Below are positions 11,185-22,400 of a stretch of DNA of 64,000 nt, piece after piece (the first letter of the stretch is position 1; each line of letters begins with the position of its first letter). A program made the position numbers and the translations under genes. The stretch spans positions 62,001 through 126,000 of the forward strand of contig JAYMGJ010000086.1 of NCBI GenBank assembly GCA_037178675.1. Direction: 5' to 3'. The stretch comes from Scleroderma bovista (lineage: Eukaryota > Basidiomycota > Agaricomycetes > Boletales > Sclerodermataceae). Below the pieces are notes generated by a model. It had not been told where the DNA came from and searched no databases. It saw only the letters and a list, made by a program, of their open reading frames with translations.

Positions 11185-12151
11185 ATATAGGGGAGTACAG
11201 GTCGCACGTAGAGCTGCTCCAGGAGACGCTACCTCACTTTCAGCGACCAGCCCAGCGTGCGTATCAACCTCAATGACCGTGTAGATCGAGACGAGTCCTT
11301 CCGCCCTCTGTACGGCGCCCACGCCATCGTCTATAAGGGTACAATTAATCCTGAAGGAACCGGGTAGCCGTAAAATCTCTCCGTCTCCCTTATCCGCAGA
11401 CAAGGGCGCTTGCAACGTACATGCACTTCACTATTATAATATTTGCCTTCCTAACTAATTGTCACTCAGCCCATCGTCGAAGAGGTACGACACTGGACCA
11501 CCCTTCAGCACAACCACGCCGCCTCTGTATTTGGTGTCGTCACAAAATTCGAATTCGCAGTGTCAAATGGATCCCAAAGGGCAATGCATATGATTACGTG
11601 CAAGAATTGAACAATGAACCACGACCTCTAGTGCATCCGATGATCTGTATTCACTAATGTCCTGTTATCCAGATCTTGGATTGCACGAGTATTGCATTAC
11701 CTCCATAGCCACGGGTTTTTGCATGGAAACCTGAGTGCATTGAGTTGGCCTAGAATCCAACAAACTGACCTCAAATTAACGCCCGCAATGTGTTAATTTC
11801 CACGGATGGCCAACCTTTGCTGGTCGATTATGGACTCTGCTCTTATGGACTCCTCATTCTCCATGATAGTTGGTGCACCTATACTTCCGATAAGATGGAT
11901 GGCCCCAAATCAAGTAAATATTTACGGCAAGGTGACTACTCAAGCGGATGTTTGGGTTTCAGGAACTGTTCGCCCGAGAGCCCCCCTACCATGACATTTT
12001 GCAAGGACCGCCTAATCGGTCAACGGATGAGACTACATGTGGTCGTATGGCGGACCAATGGTGGGAATCATGCTGCTTATGCTGGAAACGCGACGAACCC
12101 TCACGTCCGCCTATTTCTGACATCGTCGCGGTCATAGTGAGTGTTCTTTGA
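11185..12151 (+). pseudogene. Decayed protein kinase (agaricomycete TKL/Ser-Thr-like) relic
   Basis: Kinase-like pieces appear in the right order but in different frames. They are a glycine-loop-like YGAHAIVYKGTI (about 11303-11340), EEVRHWTTLQHN after a probable 53-nt intron (about 11470), GNAYDYVQELNNEPRPL (about 11580), a corrupted HGxxx-NVLISTDGQPLLVDYGL (11715-11840), SFSM...RWMAPN (about 11860-11910), DVW, REPPYHDI (about 11970), a Trp/Cys-rich CGRMADQWWESCCLCWKRD and RPPISDIVAVI ending at TGA 12149. An in-frame TAG after GTINPEGTG and at least three frame changes break it. The APE motif is APN and the catalytic loop is lost, so it is surely non-functional. Confidence 0.75.
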
Positions 12152-13106
12152 ATCGCATGCATTTTTTCTCCCTTTAATGTAGCTTAGGAGAAAGCAGAGG
12201 TGTCTTCTTGCAAAACGAAATGCTTTCAAATGCCTGTATATGCTTCCTTGTATTCACTTCCGTTATTGTACTCGAGGTGCCGTCTGCGTCGGCAGAAGCC
12301 TTACTCGGTGGGTATGATTTGAATGGCTCGTGAGTACTACAACAACTATTGATTTCTCGAACTCATCCAGAAAAGGAAACACTTTCAGAAGTTTACATTT
12401 TTTCACGAAATAAGGTCTTCCCAGACCCTTGCTAGTACTGAGATCAGCGGCGAGTGTCGAGACAAGATGAGATGTGGAAGTCGGAAAGGATCCCGACTGC
12501 CATCGTCTCATTCTGTGACGACTTAAGGCGAGGTGCGACAATATCCGCGCATTCATGTTATCATGAGTGGTTCCACAGGTCGTTCCAGGGAAGAAGTGTA
12601 CACATGACTCCGACTATGATGAATATTCATTCTCTCCCGTTTCCAATGTCCCTGACAATAATCAACGCAAGGCCTGCGAAATGACTTTTCATTTCAACAT
12701 ATGGACTCGAAATGCCGCCTGTGTCGGCAGAACCCTCGTGAGTACTAGGTCGACGGCGGGGAGGATCTTGGATGCTATTAATTGTATGGTACATGCTAGA
12801 ACTTAGGTGTATGCGGGACGGGACCTTTCACGCGGGCGAGTATTTGATGACGATCGCAAATCCGGACAGAGACCTTGCCAGGTAACAATATACAATACCC
12901 TCAAAAGCAACTCGAGAAACTCACAGCAGGAACACAGATAAAAAACGTTAATAAGGTATATACACACGGGATACATGCACAAGGAGAGATGTTAACGGAG
13001 CAAGTCAAAAATGCAGAGTAAATAGCACTGGAAAGAGTACTGCCATGGAACACAGAGGATGGTAGTGGTAGCGGTAGTGGAGCATCACACAACCAGCAAA
13101 AAAAAG
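12152..13106. other. Gene-poor stretch with a short direct repeat
   Basis: No convincing gene. A sequence of about 30 bp containing gtcggcagaa occurs at about 12271-12303 and, with changes, at about 12702-12740, suggesting a decayed local duplication. Part of the right end is the 3' UTR of SNF5. Confidence 0.35.
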
Positions 13107-16100
13107 CTATGAGAACGAGCTACTAATACGGTTGTTGACCCGCGAACGATGTTGTCGATTCCTGAGATGAACTTCATAGTTGGCGAGTGTGTCACCAGGA
13201 CCAGGGTTGTAAAGCTTTTTTTGCCCCAACGATCAGCGAACAAAGGCGCGAACGAGAAAAATGCACATACCTTGCCCGGACAATCAAGACACTTGATCCT
13301 CCATTCCGAGACTGCTTTGGGTCCAGTTTTGCGCAGAGTCGCCTCGAATCTGTCGTCGGGATACTTGCCTTGCAAATCAAGCATGGCAGTCGTCAGCCAT
13401 GGCGGTAGGACCTGTTGTCAACGAAAATAATAATAATCAGCATCCATCGAGCAGCTTCAGCATATAGCCAATTACATACGGTCGAGCCGTTTGAGTGTGG
13501 CCCTGCTGCACCGGAACCAGGCTCGTCGGGCGACATTAGCTGGGTATTGGATAATGCTCGTGGCGAGTCTGGCGTAGCAGGACGAGACGACGGCGCTAAT
13601 GACTGCGATGCTCCGTTGGTCTTGAGAAACTGCTGTGCAAGTGGTGCCTCGTCCCCGCTAGACGCCGATGACGCCGGCGATGCCGGCCTGTCCTCCTCTG
13701 ACTGTGGCACAGTCGAAGGGACCGCGGGCTGGGGAACTTCGGCTTCGGATTTTTGGCGGCTTGGCGTTTCAGTCCCTACCGCAGAGTTTGGTCCCCGTCC
13801 CCGTTTCTTAGCGCTCGTCTTGGTTTGTTCTGCCTCATTCCTCAAACTACGATGATAATCAGGATCAGGGTTATACTCCACAGGCCGCAGCCTCCTATGT
13901 CGATGCCAGAATTTGCCTGGATAAAGGTCAGAGGTGGCGTAACACGAACTGGTCGGTCGTGCGACGTACCGCAGGTACCGCACTGTGACTTATCCCCGAG
14001 AGGACCCTTTCGTCTCCCTATGGCTATGTCGTCCGGACAGCCACAGTTTGAACAATGCCAAACGCCGTTGATCAAATTAGTGTGTTGTCCATCAGCGAGC
14101 TCCTTCTCTTTCGCCTCTCTTTCAGCCTCTCTCGCCTTCTTAGCCGCAGCCTTCGGGTCCGGAGGAGCGATATTAACAACAGGCGGCGGAGGTGGCGGCG
14201 GGGGCGGCTCGTTGTCCAGAAGAGAAGACGGCAACATAGAAGTAGATTCGACGGCAGTCGAAGCAGTGGGCGCGGTAACTTGGGCTCGTGGGTGGAGCAC
14301 AGAAGACGGATACGACGGAGGCTTGAACAGTCCTTTGGCCTTCTTCTCTTTCCCAGGCGTCAACGGGATCATAGACGTCGTCGGTTGTTGAGGAGGCAAC
14401 TGAATCGGCATAATGGGCGTCCCATTCTCCGAAGCAACCATGTTGGCAATCGTCAATGATGCGGCCGCAGCAGCCGCACGCCTCGAGGTAGGTGCATTCG
14501 CTGCAGCAGCCAGTGCCAAAGTAGCAGGATCGAGCTCGGGGAAACCAAGAGCGGGCGTCCGATACGTTCTGTTGGGTTCGCGATCAGGCAGCGCAATGCC
14601 ACGGCGACCGCGGGTGTTCCGTTTCCGTCTCTTCGTGAGCTCTTTTTCGCGCTCTTTTTCGCTACGTTCGATCTCGCCATCGCTGAGATAATTGAGCATG
14701 GGTGTATACGACTGAACTTGGTCCATCGATCTCGTGCCGGAGGTAAGGCTGGGTAAGAATGCCATGCGGAGGTCTTCGTCTTGCACCGTCGATCCATCCG
14801 CGGGGTGGCCAACGAGGAAAAGAGACTTTTGGTATACAAACACCTGCTCCCGTATGCAGTGCGCAATGGCAGTTCTAAGAACGGTGAGTGCAAGTTCTAG
14901 CAGGTAGAAGAACATTGCAACGCACTTGAATTCCCCTCCAAGACCTAATTCTTTCGCATATACTTCTGCAAATTGCTCTGGGGATGCATCCAGGTTCTCG
15001 AGATCCCACTCGAACTGGTCGTCCAACTTTACCGAACCAACAATGATGTCGAGCTGACACTAAATGAGCACACACAATAGGTACAGCAAACGCGCCGCAC
15101 CTTGATCAATATACGCAAGTCCTCGTGCACGTTGTTTTCATCGATCTCGAATTCGTTCAGCGTACGCGGTTTATTGTCATCGTTGGCGGCGGGCTTGGCC
15201 GAAGGAGTGCTATCGACAACAACTTTTCGCTTTTTCCGACGGTTCTTCAACATGATACTACGCGCTGGCGGATGTTTTGTGCACCGTTTCTGCCACGACT
15301 CCCACCACCGAATCTCTTCTTCGTCCATGGTGCCTCGCATAATCACCGCGCTGTCATCGTGCACGTCCGGCTTTTGCGCAATGTTATCGACGGGGTCGTG
15401 GGTGTTCTGCTCCTCTACCCGTGTCACTTCTGGTTCTTCTATCCTGGATTCGTCCGATGGGGATATCTCGATACCCGAAGCGGATGGCTTCCAGTCCATA
15501 TCGACCATATGCGCCTTGAAGTCGCTCAATTGTTCCTGAATGGTCTTTACGATCACACTGTGGTAGCTAGGGGAGAGGGAATAATCTTCGACAAGGGTCT
15601 GGGCAAACATTTCAGGCGTGATGACAGGGTCTGGGATCATCCATTTTCAGCACCGCAGCACATATTAGCATGGAATGCACGGAAAAGCGCACCGCTAAGA
15701 TTCCATAAAAACGTATCCCGCATCTTGTGATGCTCCACGTCTAACTCAAGTCTGATCGGAACAAGCTGTTCCGGGCGTTCAGTCAGCTCAGGTGGAAGCC
15801 GTCTAGGTCTATCAAGTCCACATCAGCACCGATCAGGATCAGGAAACACAGCACACGTGCGGTGCATAAAAGAAGGAAACGAAGTAACACGCACATCCGG
15901 ATACCCTCTCTCCTTGCGCCCTTTCGTCTCGGGACGTTCCCATCCAACTTGGGCGGCCTGGGATACCGCACGTCGAATCTTACATCCGGCCGCCTGTTCA
16001 TAGGTGCGAAATCGCGGTCCCACCACGCTACACGAGACATGGGACCTGCCGTCCGCATCTCTTGCAGCATCCGATTCTGCCTGGCGCGGTTGATGGCATC

Positions 16101-18602
16101 ATGAGCGGAATCGCGGGCCATGACGCCTTTCAGTGTCAAGATCTCCGAGGGAGTCAGCACAGGCAAGGGGTCTTCATCATTGTCTGGCGCTTCTTTCACA
16201 TCGGTAAACTCGTCGCCTTCGGGTTTGACAGCGTCAGCATCTGGTTTCTTGTCTTCCTCGGTGCCATCGGCTGCGTCGGAGGATTTGGGGGGTTTGCATG
16301 GAAGGTAGGTAATCTTCGTGACTGCGGGATTCAACGAGGCGAGGTGGGGTGGAAGTTTCTGGCCTGGAGGGGCATTGACGACAGGCGGTCCAGTGGCTGG
16401 ACTTGGACCAGCAATAGTAGCCGGTATAGCCATTTCGTTTGGTTTTCGTGCAGCCGGGGGAATTTGCGAGGGGTGTGCAGGTGGCAGTTTGCGAAGTGGC
16501 GACTGTTGATGAGGGGGCACAGGAGGTTGAGATTGTTGTCTGGAAACTCCCGGCATGGTGGCTGGGATATTGGGAATCATGGCCGAAAGATTTGGCATGC
16601 TAGGGTTGTCCAAACCCTGATTCATAAAGGGTCCCGATGAGCTCGGGGGAAGGCTCTGAGAGCGGAGATCGTCATCAAACAACGGGAAAGTGGGTACAGC
16701 GTGAAAAAAAAAACTGACCGATTCACGTTGCACAGACGCAGAACGCTCGCGGACCTGTGCCTGCATCATCTGTTCACGTTCCGATCGTGGCATGGTTTGG
16801 GGTATAACAGGAGGGCCCATCAATCCACCAGCACCACTTCCAACGCCCATCATACTATTCGACCCAAGCCCACTCGTTCCACCCGCATTCATACCCATGT
16901 TGCCCATGTTGCCCATTCCGCCCATGCCGGACATGTTGGGAACGCCTGACATGCCTTGGGAATTCATGTTCATACCCATCGCTGGATTCATGGGACCACC
17001 CATCCCTCCACCCATGCCGCTGTTCATGCCCGGACCCATAGCACCACCCATGCCGACACCCATGTTACCTTGGACAGTCGGGTTCATGGCACCCATGCCA
17101 TGACCCATCGCACCCATTGACGCAGGCCCACCGATGCCCAAGCCTAGCCGCGGCGAGTGCTTCGGCGAGCCGAGCGCAGAGCCTGTCCTTGCTGGGGGGT
17201 TCATCGACATACCCATCCCGCCCGAGACGCCCATCTGGCCCATCTGTGGATTCATGTTCATCCCTGGATTCATCTGTGATGGCTGGTTCATGGACGGCAT
17301 CATAGCCGTGGACGGGTTCATATGTGGGTTCATGTTCGGTGCGCCGCCGGACGACATGTGCATAGGGCTCATGCCGGAATTGAGGTTCATCGAGTTCATG
17401 CGCGTGAGCTGAGAAATGGCGCCGCTCGACGTGTTGGGTCGGGAACCGAGAGGGCCCATCATGCCATGGGATACAGCCATGTCCATATTATGATGTGAAT
17501 GATGCGAGCGGACGGATGCTGACGATGACGGGCGCTCGTTTGGGAGACCAGTTGGATCGTGGGGTTGACTGGGTGCGCGTTCGTGGGGCTGTTGGCTAGG
17601 CTGTCGTTCGTGAGACTGGCTCTGCGCTCGCCCATGCTGACTTGGGGGACGTTCGTGGGTGAGACTAGGACCGCGTTCGTGTCCGGACTGGCTGGGTGTT
17701 GCGCTGGGACCGCGATCCGTGGGAAGACCATGGCCCAAACTTGCCGCCTGATGGTGTCGTTGGAACGTAGCACGCTCTTGAGGGGACATCTGGGCCATGC
17801 GCATGGGGTTCATGTTGGGAGGAAAGCTCATGCGAACGTTCTGTTGCGCGCCTTGGTTGAGGGCGCTGTTCATCCCCTGCATGTTCATGTTGGAGGAGTT
17901 GCCCATGTTCTGCATGTTTCCCATTCCGGCCATGTTCATGTTCATATTCATGCTCATGTTCAAGCCAGCCATGTTCATATTGGCGGGCCCGGGGGCGAGG
18001 GATGCGGGGTTGATTGATCCCGGTTGCTGTTGGTGCTGTTGCTGGAGGAGCTGTGCGGGGGTCAACGTGAGCGAGTGGCCATGTGACTGCATTTGCTGCG
18101 AGGATGGGCCGGACATGAGCTGGGAGGGCGATGCAGACATGAGCTGGGTTGGGGATATGGATTGGGCGGGATTTTGGATAGGCGTGCTGTTGGAGGGCTG
18201 TGAAGCGTACATCTGCGGAGCCATGTTGGCCATCTGGGGATGAGATAACGCCATGGACTGCTGTCCCTGCTGCTGCGACTGGTTTGTAAAAGACGGATAA
18301 GAGGACGGGAACTTGTTCATCATGCCATTCATGGTGTTTGTGTGTTGCTGGTTCTGCAGCATGGCGAGGTAATTTGGGTTGATGGAGGTGTTGTTGATGT
18401 TGATGGGCATATTGGATGCGGACATGTTCATGTTCATGTTCATGCCCATATTGGATGAGGATGGGTTGATGGGCATGTCGGGCATGGGGATGTTGTTGGC
18501 GGGGACATGCATGCCCATTCCGGCGCCGGCGTAGGACATGGACTGCTGTGGGAGGGAGAACTGGCCGGGCCCCTGCTGGGATGTGCTCTGGTACGTGTTC
18601 AT
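13107..18602 (-). CDS. SNF5: SWI/SNF chromatin-remodelling subunit SNF5 (SMARCB1 homologue)
   Basis: Nine exons (18602-16719, 16655-15895, 15808-15693, 15630-15101, 15053-14926, 14874-13970, 13916-13480, 13411-13271, 13214-13107) sum to 5010 nt, 1669 aa. Residues 1 to about 600 are Met/Asn/Gln/Pro/Gly-rich and prion-like. The SNF5 core spans about 885-1165: RPEQLVPIRLELDVEHHK and DPVITPEMFAQ, then LDIIVGSVKLDDQFEWDLE with ELGLGGEFK. A poly-Ala stretch and a poly-Pro run of nine follow, then a GATA-like zinc finger (CSNCGCP...CGTCGKFWHRHRRLRP, about 1412-1450). The fungal-type C-terminus has SEWRIKCLDCPGK and EVHLRNRQHR. Only the last small exon recovers the end of that block. SNF5 binds nucleosomes within SWI/SNF in the nucleus. 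The gene is divergent from VPS15. Confidence 0.93.
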
Positions 18603-19469
18603 TGCGTGTTAGCGCCCAGCGCACCGGGGACGGGCTGGGCTGGTTTGGGTGCGGGGGAGGTGCTTACGTTTATGGGGAGAACTGGAGCGAGGGATCAGCG
18701 ATAAGAGCAAAGGCTAGGGACGAATGTAAGACCCCGGGACGGAAACACTAAACAGACAGCTGATTGGCGCACCCAAACCTGCCTGGCTGGTCTCCTCCAC
18801 TGCTCGCCCGGAACAAGTCGAGCACTGCGCCTGGCCCTCGAGGCTGTTCCCAGGCGACGACAGGCGACAAAGAGCGACGTGTCGGTGCGAGAAAGACTGG
18901 GGTGCTGTGCGAGACGGGATTGTGTTGGTCCACTGTGGGCTCTATGCTGCAGACGACGGCCACGGCGACGAGTAGCGCACTCTCAGTCTAGTTCGGCTTT
19001 GAAAAAACCCAGCCACGCAGTCCACCACCCGTGTCACAGTCACGCGTCACACTCTCCCTCGTCGTCGTCGGCGTCGGGGGGGCCCAGAGCGATGGGCGTT
19101 TTCACTGGCGATGTGTGTCCCATCATCCATCGGTCGTCGCGAGATAACAAGTGGCATGGTATTGGGCCATTTAGATAGCCATCTCCTCGATAGAAGCACC
19201 GAAGGGGGCGATCCCTTTAAATACCTCGATTGCTGGCTGCTCTTATTACCCTGAGACCGTCCCCCTGTGCATATCTTACACTGACGGACTGCGGAGACAC
19301 CAAACATAACGCTCTCTCCCTCACAGGGAGGCCCACAAGGAAGATAGAGTATTATGTAACATAATCAAAAGAGTCCCCTTTTGTGTATTCGCGTCTCTAT
19401 ACTTTGCACGACCACACGCAGCCAGGGTTGCACCCGTCCCGCTGCGACCACCAGCGCCACTGCAGACCC
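18603..19469. promoter_or_regulatory. Divergent promoter region of SNF5 and VPS15
   Basis: An 867-bp spacer between two head-to-head start codons. Its left part is GC-rich (18620-18700). No TATA box at a convincing distance was identified, consistent with housekeeping promoters. Open frames within it look like chance. Confidence 0.5.
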
Positions 19470-22400
19470 ATGGGTAATGTGCAGTCCGGCTCAACGCTCA
19501 CACGCACCACCGGTGCACTCGACTCGTTCGTGGCAGAACTCGGAGGTGACATCATATACGACAAGAGGTACGCCCATATCACATTGGCATGCCACTCAAT
19601 CACTCAAATGGCACCCACAAAGCATTGCACAGTGTCGCTTCCTCAAGACCGTCAAATGCAGACACCGCAATGGCTATCTCGTAGTCAAGATATTCATCAA
19701 GCACGATCCAGGAATAACCCTCCGTCCTTATGTGCGAAAGCAGAAAGGTATGCAAGGACGAACACTCGTCGGTCTTTCCATTCAGTTGATCCTCGTGTCA
19801 CTCCAGTCGACAGAGAGGCCCTCCTGGATATCCCAAATGTATACAACCATCAGGCATTCGTCGAGACTGACAAGGCTGGTTTTCTCATTCGCCAGTGGAT
19901 AGCCAGCAATCTATACGATCGAATAAGGCGAGTCCTGCTCGCATCGCGTACACCGCATATTCATCTCCACCCAGCACGCGCCCCTTTCTGTCCACCATCG
20001 AGAAGAAATGGATCGTGTTCCAGCTGCTTCGCGCACTCTCCCTAGCTCACGCACAGAACACGCCTCACGGCGACATCAAGTCGACTAACATCCTCGTCAC
20101 ATCCTCAAACTGGATATACCTCACCGATTTTGCACCGTACAAGCCAACCCGCTTACCGCTAAACGATCCCTCCGACTTTTCATTCTTCTTCGACACCACC
20201 GGTCGACGCACGTGTTACATCGCACCCGAACGATTCTACAAATCAAACGAGAACAGGTCTTCAGGCCCAGCGGGCGACGAGTCCGTCACAGAAGCAATGG
20301 ATATTTTCAGTGCAGGATGTGTTATTGCAGAAATGTTCCTAGACGGCGCCCCCCTCTTTACGCTGAGTCAGTTGTTCAAGTATCGCGAAGGAGAGTACGC
20401 CATAGACGGGCAGCTTGCTGCGATAGAGGATGCAGGCATTCGGGTGCGTGGCTTACTTGTCAAATCTGTCCTTCTCCAGACAAATGTACCCCATCAAGTC
20501 CATGATTAAACAAATGATCTCGCTAGACCCCCGAAAACGCCAATCGTTTGAATCCATACTGGTAGGTGCACAAGGCGAAGTCTTGCCAGCCTGTTTCTAT
20601 GCATTCCTACACGATTATATCGCGTCCATTGGCGAGCGTCCACTCGTCCTTTCCCACCCTTCTCCGCCCCCGCCATCCCACGCCCCCACTACGACCGCGA
20701 CTCCAGGGTTCTCACCAGCCAGCACCGTAAAACCGGGGAACGCGGCAGCAACCTCCGAGGCCCTGCCCAGTGACGGCGATTACAGAATTGCAAGAATATG
20801 GGAAGACTACGCCAACATCGAGCCATTCCTCATCGAGGGCGACCTCGAGCGAACGGTCATGGATGTCCGAGTCGATTTTCAGACGACGTCGACGTCATCC
20901 CCAAATACCCACCAGGTGGATCCCCCCCCCCACTCGGCGAGTTTTCATTTCTGGGACTCATGGCATTAACAGGAAATATTCCCCGTCTCCTTGCATATCC
21001 CTTCTTATACACCCGCCCCTCGTCGCACACCAGCAGAGGACGGTCCCGCTTTGATACTCCTCTCCCTGCTTCTGGCGAATATCCGCAATTGCTCCCTTCC
21101 CTCATCACGCATTCGCGCTCTCGACATACTATTGGCACTCTCCGAGCACCTGATTGATGAATCTAAACTGGACCGTGCTGTCCCCTACGTCGTCGAACTG
21201 CTGCGGGACGAAGCGCCCATCGTCAGAGCCGCCGCCGTACGGACACTCATGCAGATCGTAAGTGTTTTGAAGGTCATTCGTAGAGAGTATTCATCTTAAC
21301 CCTCAATAGCTGATGAAAGTGATCGTGATTACTCCCTCGAATGCGTCGATTTTCCCAGAATACATCATCCCCAACGTTCGCTGCCTCGTGCAGGATCCAG
21401 ACGTCTTTGTGCGTGCAACGTATGCGCAGTGCATTTCTCCACTTGCAGAGACGGCACTGCGGTACCTGGAGATGGGCCAGGCTCTCAAGGCGCATGGTGT
21501 GGCTCCCGGTCTTAACAGTAACGACAAGCGGGAACACGATGAGCTACACTTCGAGGTACTTCTTAAACTATCGACTAGCAGCGCGGCGCTGACCCCCCCT
21601 CCCAAGGTATCCTACGACACCTCCCTAGATGACTTGCACCTCACCATCCAAGAACAACTCTCCGCGCTCCTCATGGACAACTCGCCCGTCGTCAAGCGTG
21701 CCGTCCTGCACAACATCAGTGCGCTCTGCATCTTCCTTGGACGCCAGAAAACCAACGACGTCGTGCTCAGCCACATGATCACGTACCTGAACGACCGAGA
21801 CTGGCTGCTTCGGCACGCGTTCTTCGAGAGCATCGTCGATGTCGCAGCATGTGCGGGCGGGCGGAGCTTGGAGGAGTATATCCTGCCGTTGATGGTACAG
21901 GCTTTGTCGGGTGCGTCCCGTTTCCGGCTTGAAATTGTGTCTATATACTCATCAGGGGCGTAGACGTTGAGGAAAGCGTGGTAGCGCGCGTGCTATCTGC
22001 CCTCACTAGCCTGTGCGAACTGGGTTTGTTCCAGAAGATGCGCATCTGGGACCTGTTGAGCGCGACCCTGTCGTTTTTCTATCACCCTAATGTATGGATT
22101 CGACAAGGTTAGTTGTGCCTGACTTGTGTGTGTATGTGGGTCTATTGCTCATCTAATCTCCAGGTGCCGCTGCTTTTGTTGCATCTGCAGCGACGCGTCT
22201 TCAGCCCAGCGACGTTTGGTGCATCTTGTACCCTTCACTGCGTCACCTGCTCAGATCGGATCTCAAAGCGATCGATGAACAGAGTTTACTAGCGACGATG
22301 AAACAGCCTGTTTGTGTCATGATGCCGTTTTGGAAAGATTGCTGCTGACCCACATGCACTCCTTAGCTTCCGCGACCGGTGTTCGACGGTGCTGTGCAGT

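Noticed and set aside
17665..18624. A 319-codon second frame over the SNF5 N-terminus (minus strand)
   Set aside because: It is a shifted reading of the repetitive Met/Asn-rich exon; only the 18602 frame joins the SNF5 core and the conserved C-terminus.
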